Shown here: positions 1-13,700 of the stretch, in pieces
Position numbering within the stretch: the first letter of the stretch is position 1
Layout: each line of letters begins with the position of its first letter
Assembly: GCA_002633025.1 (NCBI GenBank)
Contig: NMRB01000667.1
Location: 66,874-130,873 of the forward strand
DNA from: Notospermus geniculatus
Taxonomy: Eukaryota; Nemertea; Pilidiophora; Heteronemertea; Lineidae
Length of the DNA: 64,000 bases
Direction: 5' to 3'
Notes under the pieces: model-generated
The model's database searches: none
Seen by the model: only the letters and a program-made list of their open reading frames with translations
Told to the model about the DNA's origin: nothing
Position numbers and translations under genes: made by a program

Positions 1-6
1 TCTATA

Positions 7-210
7 AAAGGGGCTGTTCGTTTTCGTCACTTGAGGAATCTGAGTTGTGATCCTTGGGAAAACGGAAAAAGCTATACACTTGCAAATTGCAGGGATTATT
101 TGTTGTGCTGCGCAGAATAATCGCTGCAATTTGCAGCTTCATAGCTTTCTCCATTTTCTCAAGGATCACAACTCAGATTCCTCAATTGACGAAAACGAAC
201 AGCCCCTTTA
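7..210. mobile_element. Palindromic foldback MITE
   Basis: The two ends are inverted copies of each other. The left arm starts AAAGGGGCTGTTCGTTTTCG and the right arm ends with its reverse complement. Pairing continues with few mismatches almost to the centre, so the whole element can fold into one hairpin. There is no coding capacity. The structure is seen directly; assignment to MITEs is inference. Confidence 0.75.
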
Positions 211-1593
211 GGTGTGTTGAGGTGCTTGCTTGACCTCTCTGCTCCCAAAGTCTTGCCTTTATCTGTTCTAGGCAGCCTTCTGATGTATGCGCATGGGGCA
301 TTTCACAAAAATTGACCCCTGCACCAGAGGACAAGGGACTGACAAGTCCGTATTTGAGATATGTCCTAATTGCCGAGAGGTTAATTGGATTATGAAAAAA
401 TGATGATAGGTTTGGCTATTGACTACCATACCAAATGGTAGGTCGATTACTGCTGAAAGTGTAAACAAAGAGTGTGTACTTTTAATTGTTTTTTAGGTCT
501 GCATTACAACTGACCCAGATTCTCCTCTTGCGTTGATCACGATAGTCGAGTGTGATTTCCTGGCCATGGCCTTCAGAAATGAGGATATTTTGATGTATCT
601 GTTTGACCTACTGTCCTTTCGTGACACAGTTACGGGATTTGAAGCATGTCGGCAGAAAATTTTTGAGTCACATTGTGAATGGAAATTCAAAATTTTGGTC
701 AATTGTTTCATTGTAAAAACTACATATGGTATCCTTTAATTATTGTTCAGTAGTCAGGCAATAATTCTTGCATAAAGCCACTTCCTTATCTGAAAAAAAA
801 TTGCAAGGGCTTTAGCTCATTCAAATGTCCTACAAGCAGATTTGGTCAATAGTCTTATACATGTAGTCAATAGAGTAAATTGTGGGTTTGTTATGTATAA
901 CTCTAAATGACATCACTTTTCCACCGCGGTCCTGGCAATTTTCCAGTTGCTTGCCTGTGACCTCGGTCTCCTGCACTGTGGGCCATGTCAACAAGATATC
1001 CAATCCTATCAGAAGATTTATATGACAGTTTAACTCTCTGATCACAATCATATTGCTCCGTAGTCCCTATACTCTAAGTTTCTATAGCGACGTGCCAAAA
1101 AACTGTTTCCTTGGTAACTCGATAAATTATTGGTGGAAAAATCAGATTGGATCAATGACTCAAGCATAGATTGGGCCATTCTGATTTCTAATGACTCTCT
1201 AGCCTACATTACTCTTGCTGTACTGGTAGTTGCATCCAGAATGTTTCAGCTACATTGGTTCCCATCTTATTTAATGCCACCTTCCAACATCTTGATGTGA
1301 CTTGCAAGGTGGTAGGGACCGAAGACGGGAACAGGTGTAACCTCTATCAGGGTTAATGTGTGCCTCGTCATTGTACTGCCCTTGAAGTGTCATGGTCTCT
1401 CTAGCTCTCCAATGGTCACACCGTTCCCAATAGGCCTATAGAGAAGGAAACACTGAAAAATGGCGAACTTTGGCAGATGTTACACCAGTTCAACAAGAGG
1501 GTAAAAGCACTGATTACTGAAGCATTTACATGTCATATCTACAAGAATGACTTTGGCAAGTTTTAAAAGTGATTCTCTGTTCCTGTTTGACAG
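211..1593. other. No recognisable gene
   Basis: Only short ORFs without recognisable domains occur here. The stretch should contain the 5' exons or an intron of the downstream dehydrogenase gene, since its first visible exon begins mid-domain at 1594. I could not identify an N-terminal GroES-fold exon. Confidence 0.4.
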
Positions 1594-4500
1594 GTTATGA
1601 GGTTTCTGGCCTGATCGATGAAGTCAGCAAAGAAGGCAACACAGGAGAATGGAAAAAAGGAGACCCGGTTGTGGTTTATCCTTTCGATGATGTCATCAAT
1701 AAATCAGAGTGAGTGTTATCGATACTTATTAATCAAAATGTATATTCTCATGGAACACAGGAGGGTTTTATTCGTAAAAGGTAGCAAATGCTTTTACTTC
1801 AAGTTTTGCAGTAGGCCTACCGGGTACATTTACATGGATTTGATGGGCACTCCCCTTCGTTTTCGTACCAGGTGTGAAACTGCAGACAAACAATTGACAG
1901 TGACCCGAGTATTCATGTCATATATGTATCTGACGTACGTCCACTCCTGTTGGATAATGGATTAATGTACATTGTGTATTCATGAGTGAGATTGGTAATT
2001 TCTCTAAGTCCCCTCATTTGCTAGAAGAAGATAAATTACTTCGAAGCCAGTCATTCGTTGCCATGGTAACTGCATCCAGTTGCCTTCTGGAATTTGCCTT
2101 TGATGTTGTTTGTTGTGTGAATAAGGTCAAGCATTACTAGCTGGTATATTGGACCCGGGGTTATGTCTTTGACCTCACTGGGTGAAAGTAACTGAGAAGT
2201 ACCGGTATCCCTTAATTAGTTGGGAAAATGGTTCCGTAAGTGAACAGCCCCTACCTTCATGCAGCACTTGACAGCAGGCTTCAGAATAGACAAAATTAAG
2301 CCAAGTGGGGAAAAGGCAAAGTGGGGAGTATAAGCAAGCTGTGGGGAATCAGGTGACATGGCCTGGGAATTGGCAAAGTGAGTCAGAGTGTGGGCAAAAT
2401 GGGTGTTGGGCAAATAGGGAAAACCTGTACACAGTACATAGCCTAGGCTACAGCCGATACATCCAATTACATACACGATGTTTTCCCTGATCCTGTCTGA
2501 ATATCTTCCTATTGATTTCTCGTTTCTATAGATACATCCACTGTTTGTGATATAAGCTGATGCTCATTTGTGTGTGGGTTTAATGGGTCTTGTGTACTCT
2601 TGGCGCTGTATCTGTATGCTATCATGCTGTACCTTGCATCAGAATGTTGAATGTCAACGTGAGGCTTTTATATGACGCTTTCTATTGTTATAATATGACC
2701 TTAAGGGATTCACATTACCCTAGGGCGTTTTCGAATCCTCGTTCTTGACTGCACTCGTGCTGACCCAGTTCATGTAGTTGTTGCCTCAACTCGAGAATGG
2801 CAGTCTCGAACACCGAGAACGCAACCCGTGTCGGGTCAAGAACGTATTCTTCTCACTCCACACTCAGCGGAGGGTTGAGGAGAACACTGTNCCTAGTCTC
2901 TCCAGAACTCAAGGAACTCATTGGGCGTTTTCGAATCCTCGTTCTTGCCCACACTCGTGCTGACCCAGTTCATGTAGTTGTTGCCTCAACTCGAGAACGG
3001 CAGTCTCGAACGGCAAGAACGCAACCCGTGTCGGGTCAAGAACGTATTCTTCTCACTCCCCACTCAGCGGAGGGTTGAGGAGAACACTGTAATCTTGACC
3101 CGACACGGGTTGCGTTCTTGGCATTCGAGACTGCCGTTCTCGAGTTGAGTCAGCAACTACATGAACTAGGTCAGCAGGAATGTGGTCAGGAACGAGGATT
3201 CAAATACGCCCATTCATCAGCGCAAGTTGAGAGTCCCAGTGTCACAACTCAGCCATGATTGAACCTAAGGTTTCATGGTCAAGAGTCAGATGCTCTCTAC
3301 CACTATGCCATTGCGCTTCCCTATGTTGAATCTACCCCACATACTGGTGCAGCCATGACACTTCAGCATGGCAGGGATGACAGTCAAAGAATGTCTGCTG
3401 CCTCTGTGATAATTTCCTTGCCGTCAGTGATTCTCACCCTGGTTGTTCATATTGATTTTCAGCCTTTCCGAGTACATCACGGTGACACGTCTGAACAGTT
3501 TGGTGCGAGTACCAGAGAATGTGCCTCTAGAAGTCGCAGCCATGATGCCATCTGGTGCCGTCATGGCGTACAATGCGGTACTCAGAGCTAAGGAACATAT
3601 CGACCGTCATATATCTGAGAGAGGAGAAGAGGAAGGTTTGTACCTATCACTATCAGTACTGAAGTACAAAGCGAACAATGTCGAAGCTGTGCAGTGCTTC
3701 GGCCAAGTAAAATTTGGCAGTATGTTTCTCTGCCAAAGGTTACAAAATCAAAAAGTAGCAAAGAGTGAGAATTCAACGAAGCTGCAAAAGATTCTCGTGC
3801 TTGTTGTAATTTTCATGAAGATTTTGGGTCCATGGCTTTGACTTACAGGTAGGCCTATATTAAACCCGACATGTACTTATGGTTTTATTGAGCATACCGG
3901 TACTTCGAAGATTTGATGCAAAATTTGACTAAGTATGCCAGTTTTTAAGTCATTATCCATTAATCAGGTGGATCGATGTAAGAAACCTTACAATCCATTT
4001 TTTTGCCGAATGTGAAATGTGATTTATTGTTTCCTTCTCTTTAGGAAAATGTCACTTGTTAATCATTGGTGCCGGTGGTCTTGGTTTGACAACATTGGTG
4101 ATAGCAAATTACTTCTTGTCCAAGTACAGTCCAGATATCGTTCGAGTGGTTGTGGCTGACCCATGTGTAAGTATTGCAAGTTTTACCTTGGTTAATGAAT
4201 ACTACATGTATGTAGCCACAAAAAATGTTCTGCCTTTAGAAGGGCGGGGTAAGTCACTTGATAAACATGCGCAATGATTGGAAATGGGGAGTATTCAAAA
4301 TAGTAGATAAAGATTTTGGTTATATCAGGCCTTTATATTCCCCCAAATTAACGACGTTTAACGTCGGTGCCCAAATTAAGGGCACCCAAATTTGAGTCTT
4401 GTTTTACATCTAAATGGGAATCTCAGATGCCTGGAAATGGTGTCTTTCATCCTCTATTTTCCAAAAATTTTCGAATGAGGGAGGGAACCCCCACCTCGCG

Positions 4501-7214
4501 CTCCCCCTGATCGTGCCTTCAGCGCTCTGATGGGGACTTTGGCCCAATACCACCGTAAACAGAAATAGCCCAAATTAGGGAATATAAAGGCCTGTATATC
4601 AGTACTAAATCCTTCCCCTTAATTTCACTGAAGAAAATAATGAAGGCTAGGGTAGGTGGAGTTGAGGTACCGTACCATTAGTAGGACTACTGAAGCATAA
4701 CAAAAGGAATAAGCATCCTCTATGAGTTAAAAAAGAATGTGTCTGCAAACCCATACGTGGACGATGAGTTAAATGACAGACTTTACATCTGTTGATGTTG
4801 ATTTTAAAATCGGTCATTATCATCTCTCTTTGACTGCGTTCCAATCAGGATGACAAATCTGAGCCTACTAACGTAAGTACCTACATATGTGTGTATTGTA
4901 ACACACTGTTTGTGAATCTTTACACGACCTTTTAACAATGGGAAATATGGAATGCTTGAGCTTGATTCATACTTTTGCAGCAGTGTCTTCCGCAGGCATG
5001 ATTTCGCGTCACGAAGCGTCATGCGTAACGTCACAAATCCGTGGCGCAAAAAAATGAATCTCCGCCATAAATGATTGGGTTTGCGTGCATGTGCTCGATG
5101 TTCCGTTGTAACATCATGATGTTACACAAGAAAGTGCACAATCAGAATCTGCTCGAGTTCACTCCATTTCATCTTTTTGCACATTGCGCTTCAATGTCGC
5201 AACAACAGGCTGCGCAAGGCAAGATCGAAGAAGTATGAACGCCAGAAATGCATGACGCGCCCACAGTGCCCCTGTAGCGCCGTGACGTTGGCGCAAGATG
5301 TCGGTGCAAAAGTATGAATCAAGCTTTATGATGAAATGAGTGGTATGCGTAGGAAGTGAAGTACCGGTATGGCGATGTCATCATTTCTGTTCTGTTTTAC
5401 CTATGTCGAGACGCTTCATTTATCAGTTTTGTCAGTTTAATTCGTCTTTGCTTCAAAAGTTAAGCTTTCAGTCTTAAATGACAGCATGGGTGTTCAGGAA
5501 GTTGTGCAAGTGGGATAAAATGATGCTAAACTCATGCCGCTCTTTCATTTGTAGGAGGCCAGCTAGGAGGGGCATTTTTAGCTCAGCTGACCAAAGGTCA
5601 GCAGAGCTAGTCAAATAACTATTCAGTGGCGTCACGCGTCAGTCCGTCACTCCAGACGTCAAACTATGCCCGACGTTTTGTAACCGTAATAGCCAGAGAC
5701 TCAAAATTTCATCTGAAGGTAGCCCTGGTGAAACTCTACTAGGAAACCAAAAATCGGCCCGTTTCAACGCACACAAACGACACCAGGGGGCGTCATAGGC
5801 AAACCATGTTTTGGCCACTAGCTCGCTCCATTGATAAATGACTTGGACAAACTCACCAGCACTGGGAAGAGGATCAATGGGCACATAATTTACCCCCTCA
5901 AAAGATTCTGAAATATTTCACCAGGGGGCGTGGTGTCCAAAAAACCACTTCGGAAGATTTTTAAAATTTCCCGCACTTCCGAGTGTGACGACAACCTGGC
6001 CGANGTGATTCACGTAAGTTAGTTTTCAGTTTTCGTAACGTACAGTAGGACTGAGGAATTTTCGCATGTTGTCGAATTGGACTCTGAACTCATGATCATT
6101 TCATATTTCAGTATATGAAGAGCACATTACGGAGAGGACTCTGGATGCCTGCCCTCAAGGAATTGATGTGGCCGTTGATTTTGTGAGCTCTCCACGAACA
6201 ACGCAAAGAGTTTTGAAAATCTTGAACCATGTAAGTACCATAGGCCTATGATATGCTTCATAAGGATGTAATCTTGAACTAAATATTCTTCTAAAATATT
6301 AAATTAACAGCATTTCATTTGACTGAACATTGACATTTTTGTCATGTTGGCACCAAATTTATTTGGAAGTCTTTTGTGCAAGCCTCTGACTGGACTGTAC
6401 AATTTGTAAATTCATAGAAGAGGGCGGGCATAACTTGAATCTCATCCAAGTTTCTTATAATATTTTTTTGTCACTCTCAGGGTGGTTTGGTTGTGTCAGG
6501 TAATCACTCTAGATCGTCTATCCGTACGGACCAAGAACTTTTGAGTGATAAGGACCAGAAAATAGTCGGAGTTCCCGATGGTAACCCGAAGCAGTTAGCG
6601 CATATTTTGGATCTGTTGGAAAGAAAAGAGGTGAGGTCAACTTATCATTTCCCAACAGAATTACCCACTGCCCAGTGCAGTCTTCCCAATGGATATAAAG
6701 TTGCCTTCTCTGGCACGTTAAAATGCAGATGGTTTTGACTGGGAATGAAATACAATCCTTATGCACAGATAATCGGGGCTGAAGTAGCCTACATTGCACA
6801 TTTCTGCCAACGTCATTGCATTTTGACAGTTTGTAGGCTACTGTTGTCGTAAACTGTCAGCTATAATAAATAGGGAGTTTAAGAAATCAAACGATAAACG
6901 TTAACTTTACGACGACGTTATTTTTCATACTGCGAATTCACCAGATTATACAGTATATTGCATTTTCGGTACAAAAAATAATGTTGTCGTAAAGTTAACG
7001 TTTAGCGTTTAATTTCTTAAACTCCCTATTTACTATCACATTTACATTATCACATTACAATTTACATTCCTTACAGTTACTTCCACCACCATACCAAGTA
7101 TTCCCGGTTGAGGATGCCAACGATGTTTTCAACTGCCTGCAGAGGAGTCGCCACGTTGGACGAGCGGTACTCAAGGTTTCAAAAGAGGATCTGGATTCTG
7201 TATTTGAAAACTAG
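1594..7214 (+). CDS. Medium-chain dehydrogenase/reductase (zinc-type alcohol dehydrogenase-like), 3' part of gene
   Basis: Supported exons are 1594-1708 (starts YEVSGLIDEV, the GroES-fold beta-barrel), 3463-3635, 4045-4166, a 24-nt exon 4849-4872, 6112-6230, 6481-6630 and 7077-7214 (stop TAG). The first three junctions and the last three exons are in consistent phase with GT/AG borders. The Rossmann dinucleotide-binding loop reads GAGGLG at about 4068-4085, followed by VVVADP at the end of the second strand; IDVAVDFVSSP and a C-terminal GRAVLKV strand are typical of the family. The protein should be an NAD(P)-dependent oxidoreductase. No four-cysteine structural-zinc lobe lies between the barrel and the LSEYITV strand. 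Catalytic zinc ligands would lie in missing 5' exons, so the substrate cannot be named. At least one exon of 3n+1 length is missing between 4872 and 6112; a candidate is near 5979-6012, interrupted by an N at 6004. Confidence 0.8.
2723..3211. repeat. Direct-plus-inverted repeat cluster around a single N
   Basis: The string GGGCGTTTTCGAATCCTCGT starts at 2723 and again at 2923, exactly 200 bp later. The two direct copies are nearly identical. An inverted copy follows at about 3094-3211. A single N sits at 2891, at the end of the first copy. The second copy plus the inverted copy looks like one foldback element. The first copy may be the same element from another haplotype. It lies in an intron of the dehydrogenase gene. 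Confidence 0.75.
4326..4594. mobile_element. MITE with CAGGCCTTTATATTCCC terminal repeats
   Basis: The ends are inverted copies (CAGGCCTTTATATTCCC on the left, its complement on the right), and both flanks read TATAT, a possible target-site duplication. It lies in an intron of the dehydrogenase gene. No ORF of note is inside. Confidence 0.65.
4959..5326. mobile_element. MITE with AGCTTGATTCATACTTTTGC terminal repeats
   Basis: AGCTTGATTCATACTTTTGC at the left end is matched by its reverse complement at the right end. It is an intronic insertion in the dehydrogenase gene. A shorter element with related ends (GATTCATACTTC) lies at about 7718-7950. Confidence 0.65.
6869..7030. mobile_element. 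MITE, TAGGGAGTTTAAG termini
   Basis: Terminal inverted repeats of about 55 bp (TAGGGAGTTTAAGAAAT and its complement) bound a 162-bp element that folds into a hairpin. It sits in the last intron of the dehydrogenase gene, about 45 bp before the final exon. The outer TAGGGAGTTT is shared with the elements at 11380 and 27140, which have different interiors. Confidence 0.75.
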
Positions 7215-9895
7215 AGGAAAGCGTTGGAAATATACCGGCATAGTGATACATAACGTTGATCTCAGTGTGTGGTGGATATAGTCAGCAATGTTCAAATGCC
7301 AATCGTGAGGCAAGTTCTGTGTCAAATGTTCGAAAACATTTGGGACTTGCTCCAGCTGTAGACGTTATGTCATGGCACCATGGCAGATGGCATATATGGC
7401 AGTTGTAAGCTGTTCCTATGTTTTGAGGAGACTTGGGTAAATATAGTAAAGTGCATTGAGACTGTATTACAATGGAAAGCACTTTATAAAAAACTTCATA
7501 TCTATCATGTTGTATGTAAGGCTTGCAGTGATAAAGGGCTGTCAAACTGTGAATCTCATGTTTTCATGTTACTGGAAATACTGAATGGAAAATAGTTATC
7601 CGTGAAGAACTGACTTAACACAGAACAGGATGGATGTTGAACAACTGTCAATGGCTAATGCTTGTTGATGAAGTTGTGGATATTATTAATTCTGAAGTTG
7701 ATATGTTGTCTCAAGCCAGATTCATACTTCGATGCCAAGTGTCTGCATTGAATGTGATCAAATTTGCAGGATGCCGCATTCTCGCTGGACGATTTTGTCC
7801 AAGTCTAATTGCAGGGCAATGAATGGTCTCACAATGACTGCCACGTCAGCAGACGCTGACTGGCCACTACGGTACGAATCAATACAGTGATGTTGGTGTC
7901 TAAATCGTGTGTTGGACGCTGCCGATGTTCAGCGACTGAAGTATGAATCAATCCGTAAAATTGTCTGGTGACAACCTCACACTGAACTGTCCGGTTGTGA
8001 TGGTCTTGCGTTTCAAAAATATGGACATTTGTAAGAAAAAGTCAAGAGACAGTGGAATTGTGTTGGAGTTTTAAATTGGATGTGTGACTGCATGGGCAGT
8101 GAGCTGTACAGATTTGGGAAGTACTGATACCATTGTGGTTCACATCAATGAAAATTATGTACATTTTGTATATATGATGCTTTTTGGATATCATGTTTAT
8201 CAAATTGATGTACAATATCGACGGTTCATATTGATGTACAATATCGACGGTTCATAGACTAGGGCCTATTCTACAGTACCGGTAGTAAACATGCGGCGAG
8301 TACCGTAGCATATAAGTGATTCAGTCTGACGCCTTGGCTGCCAAATTTATTTTGCTGTGACCTATAAATTCCATGTTCTTTGCATAGAATCATTCCGAAT
8401 TATGCTGTTGATGTGATACAGTGTATAAACACAGTACAAGTATATGCTTTTCGTGGACATAGTGGCGGAGTTTGTGTGGGCCAGCGTAGGCCTGATATTG
8501 TATTTCATATCTGTAGTCAAATGATTGTTAAGAACATAGAACTGACTGTATATTGCATTCGTCCATTAATCAACAGAGAATACATGCACGTCCTGTTCAT
8601 TGTAACAAAATTGCAGTTGTAAGGTCACATGAGGTATGGCATTGTCGGGGTTGAGCTTCTTCTCCTGTTGGTGATGTTCAGCATTGCTGGCCACGCAGCA
8701 GGCTGTTGATACATTCCACACTCGTTATACCGCCCCTCGATATACCACCACAGGCAATTGATTTCGTCGGGCGAAGGCATTTCAGCATTGCCAACAACAA
8801 TATACCCTCGCTATACCGCCACTGGCGGTATATGAAAGAGGACTTTGAATGAAAGTCATAACACTGGTGCTGTTGATATAATGTTGGAGGAGATAGATCC
8901 CAGTGACAACGCCAGGTCACTATGACCTTACAAACTGCAATTTTGGTGTAAAGTATTAACTATGAATCCAGCTTTACCGGTACAGTACTTGAAGGACTGT
9001 AGGGGCCTACTCGGTGTTCTCCACGGGTTTTGGTCTAAGAGGGGCAGCGGTGGGCGTGGTGCCAAAGGCACCACATGAGGCACCAAAGGCGCCTTCTGGC
9101 AGGGGTCTTCCCCCAGCGAAATTTGGATTTTAGGTGCTCTGAGATGCGTTTTCTGAGCATCTGAGATGCATATGGGCGATCTAAATCATAAATATTAGGG
9201 CGGACGAATTTTTAGGTGGGGCGCCGCGGGCCGTTTTTAAGAGGGGCGGATTTTGCCATCGGTACTTTTAAGAGGGGCAGGCTGCCAATTATTTAACTGG
9301 TGTGGAGAACACTGCTACTGCCCTCCAAATAATGGTACCTACATGTACATGTAAAAGAATCAATGACATGAATGAGGGCACGATCGTTCTACTGATCAAA
9401 AGTGATGACCCTGCATTTTAACCATTGGATATTTGGAGGGCACTTTGTTATTGGGGGCATGCAGGGCATCAAAGGGATTTGGAATTGGAAGCTGCATGAA
9501 GGCAGTCAAGACTGTCTACTGATGCCAGTCAGCATTAAAAGGTTACGATTTGCCCCTTCTACGAGGTAACTGAGTGATGCAGTCAGTGTAGTCTAGATCT
9601 CCTTGTTACCTGTAAATACATGTTGCTGTGACAGATATGTAGACAATGAGTGTAAAATAACAGCCTACTTGTAACTGGTTGTGCTTTCATCGGAATAAAA
9701 TGGCAAGCAGTTTAGTTTTGAAGGTTTTATTTGCTCAAACATGACTCTAATTTTTCCTCTAGGTCATTCCCCTCTTCAAGCCAAGTTATTGTGGTGTCAG
9801 ATGTGGGCCTAAGCGGGTACTAAGCCTACTTCACCGACCTTGTAGGCTAGGCGTAGCCGGCCAAGATAATTTGCTTCCTGCGCAAGTGGAAGAAT
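7215..9895. other. 3' flank of the dehydrogenase gene; repeats, no recognisable gene
   Basis: Only short ORFs are present. A possible AATAAA polyadenylation signal lies near 9693, which would imply a long 3' UTR; I cannot confirm it. The stretch includes MITE-like elements at about 7718-7950 and 8606-8946, and a 26-bp direct repeat (ATTGATGTACAATATCGACG...) twice at 8204-8255. Confidence 0.5.
8606..8946. mobile_element. MITE, CCAAAATTGCAGTT-GTAAGGTCA termini
   Basis: CAAAATTGCAGTT followed by GTAAGGTCA at the left is paired with its inverse at the right. The interior holds a small inverted GGCGGTATA motif. There is no coding capacity. Confidence 0.6.
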
Positions 9896-10717
9896 ACAAA
9901 AAAAGGTTCCCTGTGAAAGGAAAAAATATAAAACTTATTAACCGACACGCCTGTGGAAGAAGATAAAACTGCTTCCTACGCCTGGGGAACGGGAATATAA
10001 AACTGCTTCCTACTTTTTGGAAGGAGAAGATGAAACTGCTTCCTACGGCGATGAAAGGAGAATTAAAACTGATTCCAATTCTTGTGGAAGGAGGATATAT
10101 AACTGCTTCCTACGCTTATGGAAGGAGAAGATAAAACTGCTTCCCACTCATGTTAAAGGAGAATATAAAACTACTCCCTACTCCTGTGGATGGACAATAT
10201 AAAACGGCTTCCCGTCCTATCTTCTTGTGGAAGGAGAAGATGAAACATTACTGCTTCCTACTTATGTGGAAGGAGAACATAAAACTGTGTCCTACTCCTG
10301 TGGAAGGAGAATATAAAACTGCTTCCTGTGTGGAAGGAGAATATAAAACTGTTTCCTACTCCTGTGGAAGGAGAATATAAACTGTTTCCTACTCCTAGGG
10401 AAAGAGAGATAAAACTGTTTCCTACTCCTGTGAAGGGAGAATATAAAACTGTTTCCTACTCCTGTGGAAGGAGAATATAAACTGTTTCCTACTCCTAGGG
10501 AAAGAGAGATAAAACTGTTTCCTACTCCTGTGAAAGGAGAATATAAAACTGTTTCCTACTCCTGTGGAAGGAGAATATAAGACTGTTTCCTGTGGAAGGA
10601 GAATATAAAACTGTTTCCTACTCCTGGGGAAGGAGAATATAAAACTGTTTCCTACCTCCTGTGAAAGGACTGTTTCCTACTCCTGTGGAAGGAGAATATA
10701 AAACTGTTTCTTACTCC
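9896..10717. repeat. Minisatellite, 34-bp unit
   Basis: About two dozen tandem, imperfect copies of a unit containing GGAAGGAGAATATAAAACTG and TTTCCTACTCCTGT. Copies at the left end are more diverged and those at 10260-10700 are nearly uniform, suggesting growth at the right side. The short ORFs here are by-products of the repeat. Confidence 0.9.
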
Positions 10718-13700
10718 TGTCTCTATTACATGCATTCCCGAACGAAAATTCCGAAGGTTTCCGAAGGCTACCAAAGAGTTGCAGCCTTTTACTGAGCTAG
10801 GTGTAGCACACTTGGAGGATGCAGTGCGCATGTTGCGTCGTCTAAAGTCAGTATTTTTTTAGGCAGGGATCATAAAACATCATGTCACAGTGACCTGATC
10901 TGAGAACGTATACGGTGATCCCCGCGAGTCGCCGCCACTTGCCCCTCCCATAGCATGTGAAGCCAGCAGACTCGAGAGGAACCACACTGACCCATCACAC
11001 CGAAATGATATGCTGTTCAATCTGAATCTTGAAAAAAGTTTTTGAAAAAGTTTCATGAGTTTCTCATGAAATCAGATTTGACAGGACGTCAAACATTTTT
11101 TTACAGCTTTTTAGGTGGATTGATTCAGATTGTTGTTTTCCTAGCAGCATGGCTAAGAGCCCTCAAAAGGTGAAGTGCTCACCGCCCCCTCCCTAAACAA
11201 TTCAAAATTGACGAAGTAAAATATAGGAGAAAGAGTGAGAATTAGGTATGTGGAAAAAAGTAGAATTAGTTACAGCATGAATATGCAAAACACAAAAAAC
11301 TGCAATAAAAAGTGATTAAAAACAATCATATTTACAGACAGTTGAACTTGAAAGAGGGCCGGTGCGACTGATTCGCTTATTAGGGAATTTTCGCAAAGCC
11401 CCCGAAATGCCAACGCGAACGTCAATCCTTTTGTTCGGTGCTCTCTTCTTGGCATCGAACAATGGGTTTGGCGTTCGCGTTGGCGTTTCGGGGGCTTTGC
11501 GAAAACTCCCTATTACATCGAGTACCCACAGACGGGTTAAAGTAAAGGTAGAGGGTACGTACTTTGGTTGACTTCTTTCTTCCGAAGCGCCTGATTTGGG
11601 TTGGAGGAACCCTGTTATTAGAAAGCGGAATCCAATTCTGTGACGTCACATCCACCAAATGACATCTCATAACGGGATTCTGCTTTCACATGGTACCGAT
11701 TGTTCACTTACCATTAATTGCAAAATATCTGAAGAAACTTGTCTGTTCAGGAGAGCCCGGTTTCTTCCAGCACTCACATTCAAAATACATGTAGATCTGT
11801 GTTGTCAAAAGAGCTGTTGTCAAAAGAGCTAGTTGTTGTGCCATGTTTGTGCTCTTGATTCAAGGTCATAATCGCAATAACGGCAGGACTGATAAATTCA
11901 GGAGTTCCGGGTGAGATGCACCATGACTTTTCCTGAAGCCCTTAGGAAAAGAGAGGGCGGGGCGATGTGTCGTCGGACTAAAATAAAACCTCAACTCACA
12001 ACTCGGTGCTGAAAATGTTTCGCCCTTCTTGAGTGGTTAAGTCCCACAGTCCGAAGGACAATTTTGGACAAAGGACAAGTCATCAGATATTTTACAATTG
12101 ATCCATCAGAAACTTCCTTCCTTCCTTCCATCCAAAAAAAAGAAAAAGCAACCGGTACCATGTTAATAACCAATCTGTAAAAGGTTTCTAAACTAGGCCT
12201 GTCTGTTTCATATAAAGTGACTTTAATCTAATGGTACCATTAACTTCCATGCATTTTAGCTTAAAGTCACTTTGTGAAACAGGCCATAGGTTTACAAACC
12301 TTTTACAAATTCATGAAAAAGAGAAATCATTCAATACGACAGGTTTCCAAGAATGAAAGTAGATCGTCTTCATTCTTGAAATGTACAAGACTGAATGACT
12401 GTCCCACCCGCCAGGATCTTTGGGAGGTGTGTTTCGCCAGTAGGATTTTTGAAAGAAGTCATTCAGCCTTGCAAAAATATTCGTGCATGCGGGGAGATGT
12501 GTAGGTGCAAGAAAAAAAGCCTAATGTTGGCCCAGGCCTATCCCTCCCAAACACATCCCTGATATGTGCCTATGTCCAATCACACTAGTGTCATTTTTCC
12601 CAATTCGTAAACGTCTCAGTGACGTTTTTGTGACCTTGACGAAGTCAAATTTGGACTTCGCTCAAACCCGAATCTCAAAAAACCCTGTGAAACACCGAAT
12701 CAAACCAGAATCTCAAAAAAATATCCTTAGGAAAGTAGGTTAGGCCTACGCTGAAAAAGAACGGGGGAGGGGGATCGGGACACTCAGCACTTTAAACCCA
12801 ATGACGAAAACGAAAAGCTGCCAAAACCAATTTTGGATGGTGCTCATGACCACTTTGTTTAGACACTCAAAAGCGATTTTTTTTTATTTGAAATTTCCCG
12901 TTTAGTGCCACGAAATAATGTGTCCCGATAAACGTGCAAACAATGGAAAACTACTTACATTTCTCCAAGTCTTCGTGCGGCCTGCACGGGTAACTGTCGG
13001 TTGGGTCTATGCGGCATCGTTATGAGTAATCCATTGAGTAATCCGTCTAGAGTAATCCATGTAGAGTAATCCATTGGGCATCTTAGAATCTATAGATCGT
13101 TTCTCAATCGCCCAATATTCTACGATCAACATTGTCCATACAGATATCTGCAGCTAAAAAAGTCCGCTTATTAACGATACCTGCAACTCCGGTCCTCTTT
13201 CGGTCATTTCATTGGGCGCTATAGGGGACCCTAGCTCACTGCCTCAATAGGTGTCACTAGTGGTTAAAACTATTGAAATGAAACTGACATCCCAGTCCTG
13301 ATCAATTTCTCACAACCAAAGGCGTCCATTGTATAGGACCGGGTTTCGGTGTGCTGCCCTCTATCGTAGCTAGGATCCCTATTGCCTCCTTGACGTAGGA
13401 GATTCCTTGAGGACCCTAGAGGATGTCTTATGTCCCCTTTTAACAGTTGGGAACCCTCTTCAATATGTTGATGTCTCTCTATTCCCAGAGTCACAATCTC
13501 ATCAGATCAGAGGCCGTTATCAAGAAACAGGTTGCGTCGCTCCACGAGACAGACGGCATCTGCACGATTTGAAATCCTCCTGCCAGCATCTCCATCACAT
13601 GATGCGGCTGGTGACGGTCGCGAGATTCTTCTGTCGGGAAACCTGCAAAAGGGATGCCGATGTTTAGATACATGATGAGATGATGCTGACGAATGGATTC

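Noticed and set aside
10017-10380. Plus-strand ORFs with repeated WKEK / GEYKTA motifs
   Set aside because: They are translations of the 34-bp minisatellite; indels between copies shift the frame.
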